Shown piece by piece: positions 10,366-21,629 of a DNA stretch of 60,000 nucleotides. The stretch covers positions 39,821,330 to 39,881,329 of the forward strand of contig NC_087062.1 in assembly GCF_963678635.1 (NCBI RefSeq), written 5' to 3'. Origin of the DNA: Symsagittifera roscoffensis. Its lineage: Eukaryota; Xenacoelomorpha; Acoela; Convolutidae. Both the position numbers and the translations under genes were made by a program. The notes under the pieces are model-generated. The model had not been told where the DNA came from, did no database searches, and saw nothing but the letters and a program-made list of their open reading frames with translations. Numbering within the stretch: position 1 is the stretch's first letter; every line of letters starts with the position of its first letter.

Positions 10366-11364
10366 TTACACAACTCAGAACTGTATTTGTCAAAATTAAT
10401 GCATATTTTTAGAGGATAAAGCGCAACAGAAAATTTCGAAGTATTCGGCTAAAAAAGCATCAAAATATATGCTCGTATTCAAAGAAAAGAAAGCAAAGAA
10501 ATGTTTTCTTCACAAGTCAACAATAAAAAAACATTTTCAAAAGTTGCATTTTCAAGAGTTGCATTTTCAAAAGAATATAACTAGGAGCTTTAATGCTGTT
10601 AAAAACTGTGAAAACGAACAGAGAATCTACTGGTACGCAAGAAATTGAAAATGAACAATTCAGAGCAAAAAATTCAATATACTACTTAGCTTTAATTCCT
10701 ACACTTTTGAGCTTCAATTAACAGCCGAACGAAATGAAAACCGGTCTATTACCATGCGGGCTGATAGTTAATTAAATTGGATATTCTAAACTGGTTTTTT
10801 CTCGAAATGAATTGATGTCAAACAAAAAATGGCGTGAACAAAGACGACTGACCTATTATCATGCGGGTAAAAACCGAACAAAAAAATTGGAAACTTTAAA
10901 CTTGCATTTTTTATATTGAACTCAGATAAAACACCAACGACATGAACAAACAACTGGGAATGTTCTTTTAGCATGCGGCAATAAAATTGTTTCCGGTAGT
11001 TTTTGCGGCAATGAACTCGTGCAAAAAAAGCAACCGATCGCTAATTACAAGGCAGAATAAAAAAAGTTTTCGAGCAAGGACTCGTAATTTTTGGCTCAGC
11101 TAAAAAAAACTAGTAACATGCCAGTTGATGCTAAGAACATGAGAGAACGCTTTCGGCTGAGGATTTGAATGGATTCGTTCGTCTCAAAAAGTAATCCTTA
11201 ATATAATGTTTTTGTTCCTTCAATAAATTTTGGCTGCAAAAAAACGCTACCGAGTCCAGGGTGGTAAACACACGCAGGACAACACTATCAGGCATTCAAT
11301 TGGCCCGTGTGAACGTGAATAACAGACTGCTCAAGGGTTATGAGAAAACGTTCATTCACTTCGC

Positions 11365-12299
11365 TGTGATATTCGACCAGAATGGTGCGAAATTGCATGG
11401 CAATATCGAAATTTTATAAGAGCAGCCGAGTGAAAAAATTGGCAGTTTCGATGGATTAAAAGTGCTAATTGTGCAATTTGACTAATTGGGGACTAATTGG
11501 GAGAGGTTAATTTGTAGTGAAGAAGTAATTTTTTAAAAATTCGTTCGAAATTAAAGACACGTCACGACCTCGAAATTTCTCGAACAATGAAAACCGCGAA
11601 AATCAGACCAGACCGATTTTCGCTAGAAAACAATAACATTGACTCTCGATAGTGAAGAAAAGGTTGAAGAACTGTATTGAAATTACAATCGAGAATGTCC
11701 GAATTGTAACGATTGTAACTGTACAATCGTTATCAAGCAATTCCCGAGAAATCGGAAGGGTATCGGGAGGATTTTACCACCCCTCCAGAAGGACGACAAG
11801 ACCGCTCTTTGTCCAGATTCCAGAATCCTGAAGGGTCTCGGGAAGAAACTGAAACTGCATTTTAATAATTTTTAGCTTCCGGATATGTCCTGAATTGAAT
11901 TAACTAACATCAAAACTCTTTTTCAGATAAGGAGAAGCTGGGAGTTGAGGGAAGGGGTTGATCCATCTCCGATGAATATGACGATTTTTATCTACTGAAC
12001 AAAAACAATAGTAAGATGATAACAAGTAGCAGCCCTGTTTTTAGGAGTGACCTCGTGGTCTGGGGATACTGGGACCCAGCCAGAAGTTCACTATTTTGCA
12101 TGTAACTAAGTTAATCTGAGCGTTCTCGCCGATAGCTCAAAAACAGTGATGACTTTGTCGACCCAATGTTAAAGGACCACACATAGAACTGCCTCTCGTA
12201 GAGACGGTTAAAAGTATATGAAGCTGTAATTAGATGCTAGCCAGTCGTTTCATAACCTAGCTTTATTTTCCGTCGTGTACTTCCGGGCGAACGTCTACC
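11365..12299 (+). mobile_element. solo LTR, family A
   Basis: About 935 bases starting TGTGATATTCGACCAG and ending CTTCCGGGCGAACGTCTAC. It aligns by eye along its length with the LTRs at 25824-26764 (plus) and 58149-59090 (minus); the shared strings include CTCGTGGTCTGGG and TAGCTTTATTTTC. It is embedded in duplication unit B with no internal element sequence on either side, so it is a solo LTR. I see no clear target-site duplication. It is more diverged at its 3' terminus than the other copies. Confidence 0.6.
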
Positions 12300-13790
12300 T
12301 CATATCATCATGTAGTTTCGTATAAATTCTAGCCTCACTCAAAAGTAGATACTTGGGATTGGCAGAATCCGGTCAAAGCTGTCGCAGAATTGGTGATGCT
12401 TGTGGCCCAGTGAATAGTGCAGATTTCCACTTGGAAGTTTCACCACTCTCCCACGTTTCTCGAGCCGTCTACATTAATAAATTCAAGAAAAAAAAACGAT
12501 GAAATTTTTTGTATGCACATTCTGCGCATCCTCTTTTGAGTTAGAATTGTCTCTGTGGCTATTCAAAAAAATTCTTTCCAAAACAATTCCACCACCTATA
12601 ATAAACCTTTATCAGTTTGAAAATTCTCTTTACAAAATGGCATCAAAATTTGTTTTCCCTTTAGTCACAGAATTGATATTAGTTTTATAACTCTCATGGG
12701 AAAGAAGTGTAAGTGATCATCGCTACTGAGACTAAATTTCTCTTGCAAGTAAATAGAATCATTTTTTTTGCAAATAGCTAATTCATCTTGCATGCTTTGC
12801 TTACAGGGTCTTATTTGCCACTTTAAGTTGTTCTATAAATTACAAGGAGTTGCCTAATTGAAGTTTTAAAAATTAAATCCTCAAGAAAACTTAAAAAGCC
12901 AGTTAACTTTCGTTCCATTAGATCTCGAACACCCAAGATGAATTCTGAAGGCATTTTCAGTACTCTGAGAGCATTTTTGAACGCGGAGGTTTGTATTTCT
13001 GGCATTTAAAAAAATCCTGAAATTGAGTGATAATCGGGAAAGTGCATGGGACATTTGTTCTCATAGATGACCTGGGTGATGGTGTCGTTTTGAGAACTCG
13101 CCGGTGAAGAATATTTTGCTTGTTGAGAACTCGTCACCTGTTGAGATGTCGCCGCCTGTTTGCTTTTATACACCTCAGAACTATATTTTTCAAAAACAGT
13201 AGGCAACAAATTTATTGCATATTTTCAGGGGATAAAGCGCAACAAAATATTTGAATGTATTCGGCACAAAAGCAGTAAAAATAATCGTATTCAAAAAACA
13301 AAAGGCAACGAAATGTTTAATTCACAAGTCAACAAGAGACAAACATTATTCAAAAAACATAATTTCCGGTTGAACAGTTTGATGAAATCATGTTACAGCC
13401 AGAGCTGGTGTAAATAGGCATTTTTTTTAAACCAAAGAGTTTCATTTTCAAGATAGTTTATAAAAGAGCTTTAATGCTGTTGAAAACAAACTGTGACAAC
13501 GAACTGAGAGTATTCTGGAACGCACGAAATTGAAAATGAACAATCCAAAGCAAAAAATTCAATCGTACGACATAACTTTAATTCATACACTTTGAGCTTA
13601 AAATATCGGCCGAACGAATTGAGAACCAGTCTATTACCATGCGGTTTGAAAATCAAATAAATTGGAAATTCTGGGTTTTTCTCAAACTGAATTGATGTCA
13701 GACAAAAAATGGCAAGAACAAAGAGGACTGGCTTATTAGAATGCTGCTAAAAACAGAACAAAATATTGGAAATTTTAAACTTGCCTTTTT

Positions 13791-15490
13791 GTTACGACTT
13801 TCGATACGAAAGTAACGGAATATTTGAGCTCGGGTGGTTTTTTTTTCTTCAGCCAAATTTCGACTTTTTAACTAGCCATTTTTGACGGAATTTTTTTATA
13901 TCATTCGAAAGCTATTGTTGTCATGAGCATAAATTTGAAAAGATATTTTACCTGTGATCATTTTTCGTAAAGTTATGAGGGTTTAAAGATTGCCATTTTG
14001 GCCAATTTGACCAATTTGGGACAATTAACGCGCGATATAATTCGCGCTATTAACGCGTAAGTGGAGACTTAATCCGTCTTAGAAATCGTTCCAAACTGGT
14101 TGAAAGAAGCTTATTTGTCATACTTGATTTGTTACAAGGAGCGAAATCTCGTCTGGGGGGATGATTTTAATAGAAAAATTTTCAAATTTTAGCGAAATTT
14201 TTTTTTTTCATTTTATTTTATTTCATTGAATTTTTTTATGTTGGTTTTGTTATTACTGCTCCATAAACTTTAAAAGGCAGTCGGAAACATCAGGGCTTCA
14301 ACCTGATACGAAGAGTCTTGGTCGTATTGATTTTAGATTAAACAGCAAGTAAAGTGAACAAGACTGCTCGTATCAGGGCGAAGCCCTGAATGTTCAGACT
14401 GCCTTATAAGGTTTATGGAGCAGCAGTAATAACAAAAAAAATTAAATGAAATAAAATAAAATGAAAAATTTTCCATTATAAAATTTGAAATTTTTTATGA
14501 AAATCATCAACCCACACGCCATATAAAGTATAAAAAGATAGATTTCGTTCCTTGTAACAAATCAATTATGGCAAATAAACTTCGTTCAATCAATTTGGAA
14601 CGATTTATAAGGCGGATTAAATCTCCGCTTACGCGTTAATAGCGCGAACTATATCGCGCGTTAATTGTTCCAAATTGGTCAAAATGGCAATCTCTAAACC
14701 CTCATAACTTTACGAAAAATAATCACAGGTAAAATATCTTTTCAAATTTAAGCTCAGGACAACAATACCTTTCGAATGATATAAAAAAATTTCGTCAAAA
14801 CTGGCTAGTTAAAAAGTCGAAAAAAAACCCACCCCGAGCACAAATATTCCGTTACTTTCGTATCGAAAGTCGGAACAATAAGTGTTATTTTTAATAGTTA
14901 TAGACTTAGAACTCAAGCTCGGTACGTCTAACAGGCGACTACCAATTAAGTTCCACTCTAAGAAACGTTCACATGCCCAGGTCGCTAATATCCTAAATTA
15001 CGCGAAAGCCGTTGAAAACTGGGATGGGAACTTGTTATTGTCGCTTTTGGTAGACCGTGTTCGCTTGAGCAATTTCAAGTGGATCAACATAAAACTCACT
15101 TCATATCAAGATAATCAAATACAACAACCTCATAATCAGACAGAACAGTCTTCTAAAAACTTAGAGCTGACGATTGCAGTTAAGAAGAGAATGGATACTT
15201 GTTGGTGTCGCTTTTCATTAGACCGTGTTTGTTTGAACCATTTCACGTGGATCAACCTAAGAATCACCTTATCTCAACATAATCAAACAAAGCAATCTAT
15301 TGTAAGTTAATTCAAAAACTCAGAAGGAACTTGTTAACTCTGGAAAAGATTCCAGTCAGTAAATACCTTTTGAATGATATAAAAAAAATTCCGTCAAAAA
15401 TGGCTAGTTAAAAAGTCGAAATTTGTCTGAAGAAAAAAAGACCCACCCCGAGCACAAATATTCCGTTACTTTCGTATCAAAAGTCGGAAC
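13791..15490 (+). mobile_element. foldback transposon with long inverted arms
   Basis: The element starts with a tip related to GTTCCGACTTTCGATACG. The first ~1.09 kb (13791-14878) is a near-continuous palindrome with arms of about 540 bases. Its central loop (about 14290-14400) holds a second small hairpin, TCAGGGCGAAGCCCTGA. It is followed by a 0.48-kb region (14882-15358) containing a degenerate direct repeat of about 190 bases. The element closes with a third, inverted copy of the terminal ~130 bases (15360-15490). It interrupts the duplicated unit exactly between sequences that are contiguous at 10905-10950. No transposase is visible. The 142-codon frame at 14882-15310 has an internal repeat but no known domain. 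Confidence 0.7.
14882..15310 (+). CDS. doubtful 142-codon ORF inside the foldback element
   Basis: An open frame in the non-arm part of the foldback element. It encodes two diverged copies of a ~60-residue module: each has a Trp-containing start, L(V/L)DRV-like and (W)INL/INIK segments, then a Gln/Asn-rich stretch. The repetition reflects the underlying DNA repeat. The inverted copy at 19306-19797 has the same DNA but indels that break the frame. No catalytic motif is seen, and a non-coding spacer is as likely. Confidence 0.25.
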   Translation: MLFLIVIDLELKLGTSNRRLPIKFHSKKRSHAQVANILNYAKAVENWDGNLLLSLLVDRVRLSNFKWINIKLTSYQDNQIQQPHNQTEQSSKNLELTIAVKKRMDTCWCRFSLDRVCLNHFTWINLRITLSQHNQTKQSIVS

Positions 15491-15584
15491 AACAACTGGA
15501 CCGGCCTTTTAGCATGAGGTAATAAATGCGTGCAAAAAAGCAACCGATCGCTAATTTCAAAGCAGAATCAATGATTCCGGGTTG

Positions 15585-16495
15585 ATCAAAACTTCTAATC
15601 ATACAATTTCTGTTTATGAAAAACTTCTTGTCATACAATTCCATACAATGCCATACGTACAGAACATTGTATGAAATCTCTATGATAAACATTTTTCCAT
15701 ATATGAAAATTGTATGATAGGTGTTTTTCCATAAACCAAAAACTTTGATTTTTCTCTTTCTAAATTTAGTTTCTGAAAAATTTTCGGTTGCGTTTGCAAC
15801 CGATCACCAGTGACAAAGACCTTGGTTACTCAAAACACCAAAGGTTGGACGGTCTTGCATGTACAATGCATAGCTAACGACCTGAATTTTGCTGTTTTTC
15901 ACAATTGATATAACAAAAGTAACAAACTTTTTTTTTTGGCAAAATTTTTTAAAGATGATTATATTAAATTTTTGAATTTTCAAGTTATCAGACACTGATC
16001 AAGGCATACATTAACACCCCATAAAAAAGAAATAGGAATTTTTAGCAACTTTGAAAAAAAATTTAAGTGAAGTCATTTTTATCGTATCCAGGACTACGTT
16101 ATGCACACAAAATAAAAAATTTTGCAGGCAAAAATTTTTTTTTGAAAAATGTTTGTTTGCGTACGAAATTCGATTTGCGGTTGAAAAAAAAAACAAAAAC
16201 ATTTTTGGGCCAAATTTTCAAAATTACTTGAAAAATTTTTTGTGTCGCCATCAAAAAAATGCCAGTCATACCATTTCCATATATGGGAATTGTATGATAA
16301 GCATTTTTTTTCAAAAAACGAGAACCTCAGTTTTTTATCACTAGACTGTTTTATAAGAATCAAACAGCCACAGAAATAAGTTTATACCAGTTTTCAACCA
16401 TTTTTAGAAATTGTATGAAAACTGTATGACAAGCATTTTTCCACACACTTGATGTATGGAATTGTATGATAACCATTTTCGGTGTATAGAGGTCA
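15585..16495. repeat. palindrome-rich AT element
   Basis: Several inverted copies of a motif based on CCATATATGG flanked by AATTGTATGATAAGC-type arms occur at about 15595-15735, 16262-16310 and 16405-16480. The block interrupts duplication unit B, which implies insertion of a foldback or hairpin element of about 0.9 kb that carries unrelated AT-rich filler (about 15740-16260). No coding capacity is recognised. Confidence 0.45.
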
Positions 16496-16992
16496 ACCCG
16501 GGATGTTCTAATAAGGACTCGTAATTTTCGGCTCAGCCAGAAAGTGCCAGTAATATGCCAGTTGATGCTAAAAGATGGGGGAACACTTGAGGCGAAGGAA
16601 TTGAATGGATTCGTTTGTCTCAAAAATTAATCCAAAATGAAACATTTCCGTTACTTCAATCAATTTTGGCTGCAAAAAAATAGAAAGTTTGGGATGAAAT
16701 TTGATTATTACCTCATGAAAACCCATTAAAATTTTCAACTCAGAAAAGGAGTATTTTATATAAAGAGAATGACATTCTGCATAAAAGTGGCATACTAATT
16801 CGCCAAACGCTCACTTAATTTGATCCCCTCTTGACCTTACCTTAATTTTTCTTCAAAAAAACTAAGTTCATTCGCGAAAAAAATTTTTTCATAGTAGCAA
16901 GTAGATTAAATAAAATTTTTAATATTTATCTGTTTTTAAGTGCCTATTATTTTTTGAGTACATGCACTGAAATTTTTTAAAATCCAGGTGAT

Positions 16993-17264
16993 TCATTGCA
17001 ATTTTTCCAAGGCTAGATCAGCTCCAGTTGTTCTCTTTGTACGATTGTCGCCGTTCGTTGGCTCCGTTGTTGTTGTACGTCCTTCTTCATTTTGATCATT
17101 TTTTCTGGCTTGAATAGATATAGGCAAATTGTCTTTATAGTCGTACCCAATCAAACCGGATGTTAAAAATGTTGGATATGCCACGGACAGAACACCACGA
17201 GGTATTTGTTGAGTAGTGTGCAAAAACTCTTGTAGATCAAAAAAAAATACTTCATAAACTTACC
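16993..17264 (-). CDS. candidate terminal exon(s) with a very short intron, unknown gene
   Basis: A minus-strand frame of about 77 codons (17228-16993) encodes an apparently ordinary protein C terminus. A hydrophobic/aromatic first half (e.g. GVLSVAYPTFLTSGLIGYDY) is followed by a polar, Thr/Lys/Asn-rich tail and TGA. Just upstream on that strand lie a consensus donor GTAAGT (17263-17258) and an acceptor CTACAAG ending at 17229. Together they imply a 35-base intron that joins the frames in phase (G|AG). An acceptor-like TTCACAG lies only about 20 bases further upstream, so a preceding exon would be tiny. I do not recognise the protein. It is the best candidate for a real host exon in the window. 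Confidence 0.35.
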
Positions 17265-17808
17265 GCAAGTTATAACGATTTCTGTGAATACTATTCATAT
17301 CATAGATATTTGTATTGCTTTCAAGCAATTAGGTTGCTTTTTATTTATAATTGGCTGTTTTAAACTGACTACAAAAAATATTGCTTTCAAAAATTGTTGC
17401 TTTTTCTTCCGCAAACTTTCTTCTCAAGGACGACGAATTTTTTTTTTATCTAAGGACTCCTTCTCATTGCCCATGGACATGATGATATAAAGTGTTTGCT
17501 TGAAGACAAAATGCAAATGACACTTTTGCTAATTAACAAAAGCAATTTGCAAATGCAACCATTTTGAAATTGATATCGCTGATAACATGTGAGATAATTG
17601 TCTGATTTGGGGAAAATTTATTTAACCCAAGACTAATCCCAGATTATCCCCAGACTTAGCCCAGACAGCATCTCCAAATTTCCCAACCATCTAAAATTTT
17701 CGTTATCAAACTATACTGCAATAAACGTCTTCACACTCCTGCACATGGGTTCCTATTTTTATAGTCTCACTTTTAAATTCATTTTCCTACAATTCACAAA
17801 CAATTTTA

Positions 17809-17942
17809 ACCTGATCAGTTTTAGTCCTACGCCTTCAATCAAAAAAACTAAAAAAAAGAGACCAAAATTATATTTCCATTTCTTAATTACATTTTTGGTT
17901 AAAACGATTGATTTGAAATCGTAGGATTAAAACTGATCAGGT
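17809..17942. repeat. 134-bp hairpin element (MITE-like)
   Basis: Terminal inverted repeats of 23 bases with one mismatch (ACCTGATCAGTTTTAGTCCT at the left) enclose about 88 bases that are partly self-complementary (TTCAATCA / TGATTTGAA). The size and structure fit a miniature inverted-repeat element. No clear target-site duplication is visible. Confidence 0.55.
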
Positions 17943-18253
17943 GAAAATTCAATCCTTGTCAGTCATAAAAAATCAGTTTGAATTCAATTTTTCAACATTT
18001 TGAATTGAGCCTATTATGCACGGTTTTCTCGCGGCAACTGAAATTTGATCAAAACACAACAGCCGAGTTTAAAATTGCGGGAGAGACAGTAAATTTTTTT
18101 GATTTCAAATGCTGCCCGGAATTGTATAATTCACTATAAAACGTAATTAGAATTGTTTTAATCCCAAAAGAGAGCAAGACGAGTGGTTCAAGAACACTAC
18201 CCAGAAGATTAGGGCATTTTATTAAGAAATGAACAACCAGACTGGATTAGTTT

Positions 18254-19232
18254 CCCGCACCGAGCGCCCATGGATCATAATCGATTACATTGTCATAATA
18301 TGGTCAGCATCTAGAAAATGACAAAATAGTTGATTATAATCCATTAAAAATGGATTATAATCCTAATATTTTTTATCCCAATAAAATCCATTATAATCGA
18401 TTATAATCGATTATAATGGATTTTTTCGAGGGGTTATTCATTAAATTTACAATTTTGTTCAAAATTATCTCATTTTCTGCTTAGTGTAGTTGCTAAACGT
18501 GTTATGTTTCATAAAATTTTACGTTTAAGAAAAAATTTATATATTTTTTGTCTCAACTTTTTCTAATTCATCGCAGTTTAACACTTCAATTTACCCCCCC
18601 CCCCCCAGCCAGTTAAGCCCCCAGTACCCAGTATACTACCACCCACCAGTTTACTATCCCATCACCCCCCCCCCCCCCCCCAGTTTACCCCCTCCCACCA
18701 TTTACCCCTCCCACCATTTACCCCCCCCCCCCCCTCCAGTTAACCCTGCCCCTTTAGTGGGGAGGGGATGGGGGGGGTAAAAAGCTTGAGGGGGGGGGGG
18801 GGGTAAAAAGCTTGAGGGGGCGAGGGGACGAAGTTGAGACATGGCATTTAGTAAAAGACAGGGCATAAATTCTGCAAACTTCTCGCAAAATTTGCAAAGT
18901 TTTGCAAAAATAATCGAATTTAGTTCTAAAAATGAAATGGATTATAATCAATTATAATGGATTATAATGGATTTTCATTTCAAAATAATCGATTATAATG
19001 GATTATTTTGGCAAAAATATTCGATTTCAGTGACAAAAGTAATGGATTATAATCGATTATAATGGATTATAATGGATGATAATGGATTATATTTGTTCAA
19101 AAATAATCGATTATAATGGCTATTTAATCGATTTCGTGGTCTGAATTTTACATCCGTAATGGATTATAATCGATTATTTTTGTCTCGGGAATCCATTATA
19201 ATCGATTAGAATCCATGGGCGCTCGGTGCGGG
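18254..19232. mobile_element. TIR element built from GATTATAATC palindromes
   Basis: Perfect 22-base terminal inverted repeats (CCCGCACCGAGCGCCCATGG... at the left) delimit 979 bases, with a possible TTT duplication on both sides. Subterminal regions (18279-18420 and 18940-19205) are arrays of ATCGATTATAATGG-type repeats, each itself palindromic. The centre (about 18594-18840) is a run of C tracts followed by G tracts with CAGTTTACCCCC / GGGGGTAAAAAGCTTGAGG motifs. No transposase frame is present, so it would be non-autonomous. The superfamily is not determined. Confidence 0.7.
18594..18830. repeat. C-rich then G-rich low-complexity core
   Basis: Runs of 13 to 16 C separated by short CAGTTTA/CCATTTA links switch to G runs of up to 15. 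The two halves are roughly complementary, so the strand could fold on itself or form G-quadruplex/i-motif structures. The 65-codon Pro-rich minus-strand frame here is a product of the repeat. Confidence 0.8.
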
Positions 19233-19305
19233 TTTCCACTGATGTAACCTTTTGGTCCAGAACTTATCAAACGAACTAAGTTTTTTCAGCTACTTATTTA
19301 CTTTA

Positions 19306-20345
19306 ATCTTGATCAGTTTACTGACTGGAATCTTTTCCAGAGTTAACAAGTTCGTTCTGAGTTTTCGAATTAAATTACAATAGATTGCTTTGTTTGATTA
19401 TCTTGAGATAAGGTGATTCTTAGGTTGATCCACGTGAAATGGTTCAAACAAACACGGTCTAATGAAAAGCGACACCAACAAGTATCCATTCTCTTCTTAA
19501 CTGCAATCGTCAGCTCTAAGTTTTTAGAATAGACTGTTCTGTCTGATTATGAGGTTGTTGTATTTGATTATCTTGAGATGAAGTGAGTTTTATGTTGATC
19601 CATTTGAAATTGCTCAAGCGAACACGGTCTACCAAAAGCGACAATAACAAGTTCACATCCCAGTTTTCAACGGCTTTCGCGTAATTTAAGAAATTAGCGA
19701 TCTGGGCATGGGGACGTTTCCTAGAGTGGAACTTAAATGGTAGTCGCCTGTTAGACGTACCGAGCTTGAGTTCTAAGTCTATAACTATTAAAAATAACCC
19801 TTTTGTTCCGACTTTCGAAACGAAAGTAACGGAATATTTGTGCTCGGGGTGGGGTTTTTTTTTCTTCAGACAAATTTCGACTTTTTAACTAGCCAGTTTT
19901 GACGGAGATTTCTTATATCATTCGAAAGGTATTGTTGCCCTGAGCTCAAATTTGAAAAGATATTTTGCCTGTGATTATTTTTCGTAAAGCTATGGGGGTT
20001 TAAAGGTTGCCATTTTGGCCAATTTGGGACAATTAACGCGCGATATATTTCGCGCATAACGCGTAAGCGGAGAGTTAATCCGTCTTAGAAATTGTTCCAA
20101 ATTGGTTTAACGAAGCTTATTTGCCATAATTGATTTGTTACAAGTAGCGAAATCTATCCTTTAGTTCTTTATATGGCGTGTGGGGGGGGGTGATTTTTAT
20201 TTAAAAAATTTCAAGATTTTGAAAAAAAAAAATTTCCTTTTGTTTTATTACTTTTTATTTTTTATAATGATATTACTGCTCCATAAACCTTAATGGGCAG
20301 TCGGAACATTCAGGGCTTCGCCCTGATACGAGCAGTCTTGTACTG
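19306..20345 (-). mobile_element. inverted partial copy of the foldback element
   Basis: This interval is the reverse complement, with scattered differences, of 14340-15358. It contains the 0.48-kb repeat region (19306-19797), then one terminal arm beginning GTTCCGACTTTCGAAACG (19803), through to the central hairpin CAGGGCTTCGCCCTGA (about 20310). The second arm is missing after about 20345. Together with 13791-15490 it forms an inverted pair about 4 kb apart. Confidence 0.7.
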
Positions 20346-20651
20346 GTTTTAGACCCAGCTTTAGTAATAACCATTCTGATAAGGATTTGCAACTAACCTT
20401 TGTGATTATTTTATGCAGGTTGCTCAAAGTCAAGTACGATTCGTTAGTCTGATGGCCTTAAAATTGTTACACGTTCATTGAATCTTAAACAGACCAAAGC
20501 TGACTGGCTTGATCAAGACAGTAAAAAATATGTATTTTTAAGGTATCTGGCTTCAGCCAGTCACAAATTGGGAATTTTTCTGCTTTTCGTAGCTGTGTGT
20601 TTTCCTTGCGAAAAATATATTTTTTATTCTTAGCCCTTTGTTTCACAGCTT
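20346..20651. other. non-coding spacer
   Basis: No feature supported. The sequence shares no obvious similarity with the loop of the foldback copy at 14340. Confidence 0.35.
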
Positions 20652-20837
20652 ATGTCTTGTTTACTGTCTTTTTTTTCGGTACTAACGTTTTCAAGTAGTC
20701 TGCAAAAATATATGGCTGAAGCAAGTTTAAAGCATGTTGAAGCCAAGAGAATCCCGGAGGATTTCGAGGCCAGAATAAATGATAAAAAAGGCCTGAATGC
20801 AGTGCAGGAGCTTCTCAGCAACAGGAAGAACTGTTAA
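20652..20837 (+). CDS. small ORF with signal-peptide-like start, doubtful
   Basis: A 61-codon frame starts directly after an acceptor-like TTTCACAG. Residues 1-16 (MSCLLSFFSVLTFSSS) are hydrophobic like a signal peptide; the remainder is charged. It ends ...SNRKNC. No family is recognised and no conserved copy is seen in the window. A secreted small peptide, an exon fragment or chance are all possible. Confidence 0.2.
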   Translation: MSCLLSFFSVLTFSSSLQKYMAEASLKHVEAKRIPEDFEARINDKKGLNAVQELLSNRKNC

Positions 20838-21629
20838 ACTATTGAGAGTTGCAATAAATTGGGACAGACAAACTAACTAAAAAGAGCAATTGATTTGCTT
20901 CAGACAGTTTTTGCGTGTGCAAGCTATTTTTCAGTCCAAAATGTTGTCTCAAAATCTTCATAAATTTGTAAATTGCATGCAAAATGGTTCAAACTTGGTA
21001 GATTGATATTAAAATGATTTTAAGTTCCAACATTTTGCTGCTTTTTCTAAATTGAATTTTTTGGATTTTGTTTGCCAACAGTAACTACTGTCTATTAATG
21101 ATCTAGATTATTTTTTCTTTCATGAAACACATCTATACTTAGTGACTAAGCCGTGAGTGAAAGTCTTCTTTTTCAGTTCTTGTAGGGAAACTGAAGTTTC
21201 CTTTCTTTCTGAAAACCGTCAAGGTTTCTACTTGAGCTAATTTAACCGTGTTGTTTCAGAATTTTCACTTCTGTAAACTGATCAAAACAATGAACAAAAT
21301 GACTCTTAAGCAAAGGCCTAATTGAGGGAGAATCGAAATTTGGTTCTTTTTTTGTTAAGATTACGCAGCAGGTATTCAGAAACAGTTGACAAAGTTGCGT
21401 ATCTTGGACCACTTTGTAAATTAAATCTTTTTTATAGTTGTTCCATAATAAGAAAACCTTGTGAAAACCCGCCAACTGCTGGGATCAAAAAGAGGTGTTA
21501 TCTTTGATGTTTGTGCCTGCTGTCAAGCGCCGTTTAAAAGGATTTTAGAAACAGGCCTGCCACGTGGATTACCGGGGGAAGCGCGAAACTAAAACTGACT
21601 TGATGAGTCTAGTGAGTCTATGTTTTGAA

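Larger units (their letters stand above)
8622..11256 (+). repeat. tandem segmental duplication, unit A
   Basis: Three blocks recur in the same order in the next unit. They are 8622-8745 (about 11262-11365), 8829-9470 (about 12299-13085), and 10366-11256 (matching 13160-13790 and then 15490-15580 plus 16505-16685). The copies differ by many substitutions and small indels, so the event is not recent. No open frame is shared by the copies, so the unit is non-coding or a dead element. Confidence 0.75.
11260..16685 (+). repeat. tandem segmental duplication, unit B (expanded)
   Basis: This is the second copy of the block at 8622-11256, stretched from 2.6 to 5.4 kb by insertions. These are a solo LTR (11365-12299), a foldback transposon (13791-15490) and a palindromic element (about 15585-16495). 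The final block (16505-16685) resumes the unit A sequence at about 11078, including GGCTCAGC and TTTTGGCTGCAAAAAAA stretches, which shows that the insertions came after the duplication. Confidence 0.7.

Noticed and set aside
18754-18951. Pro-rich 65-codon minus-strand ORF
   Set aside because: It is a translation of the G/C homopolymer core of the TIR element.
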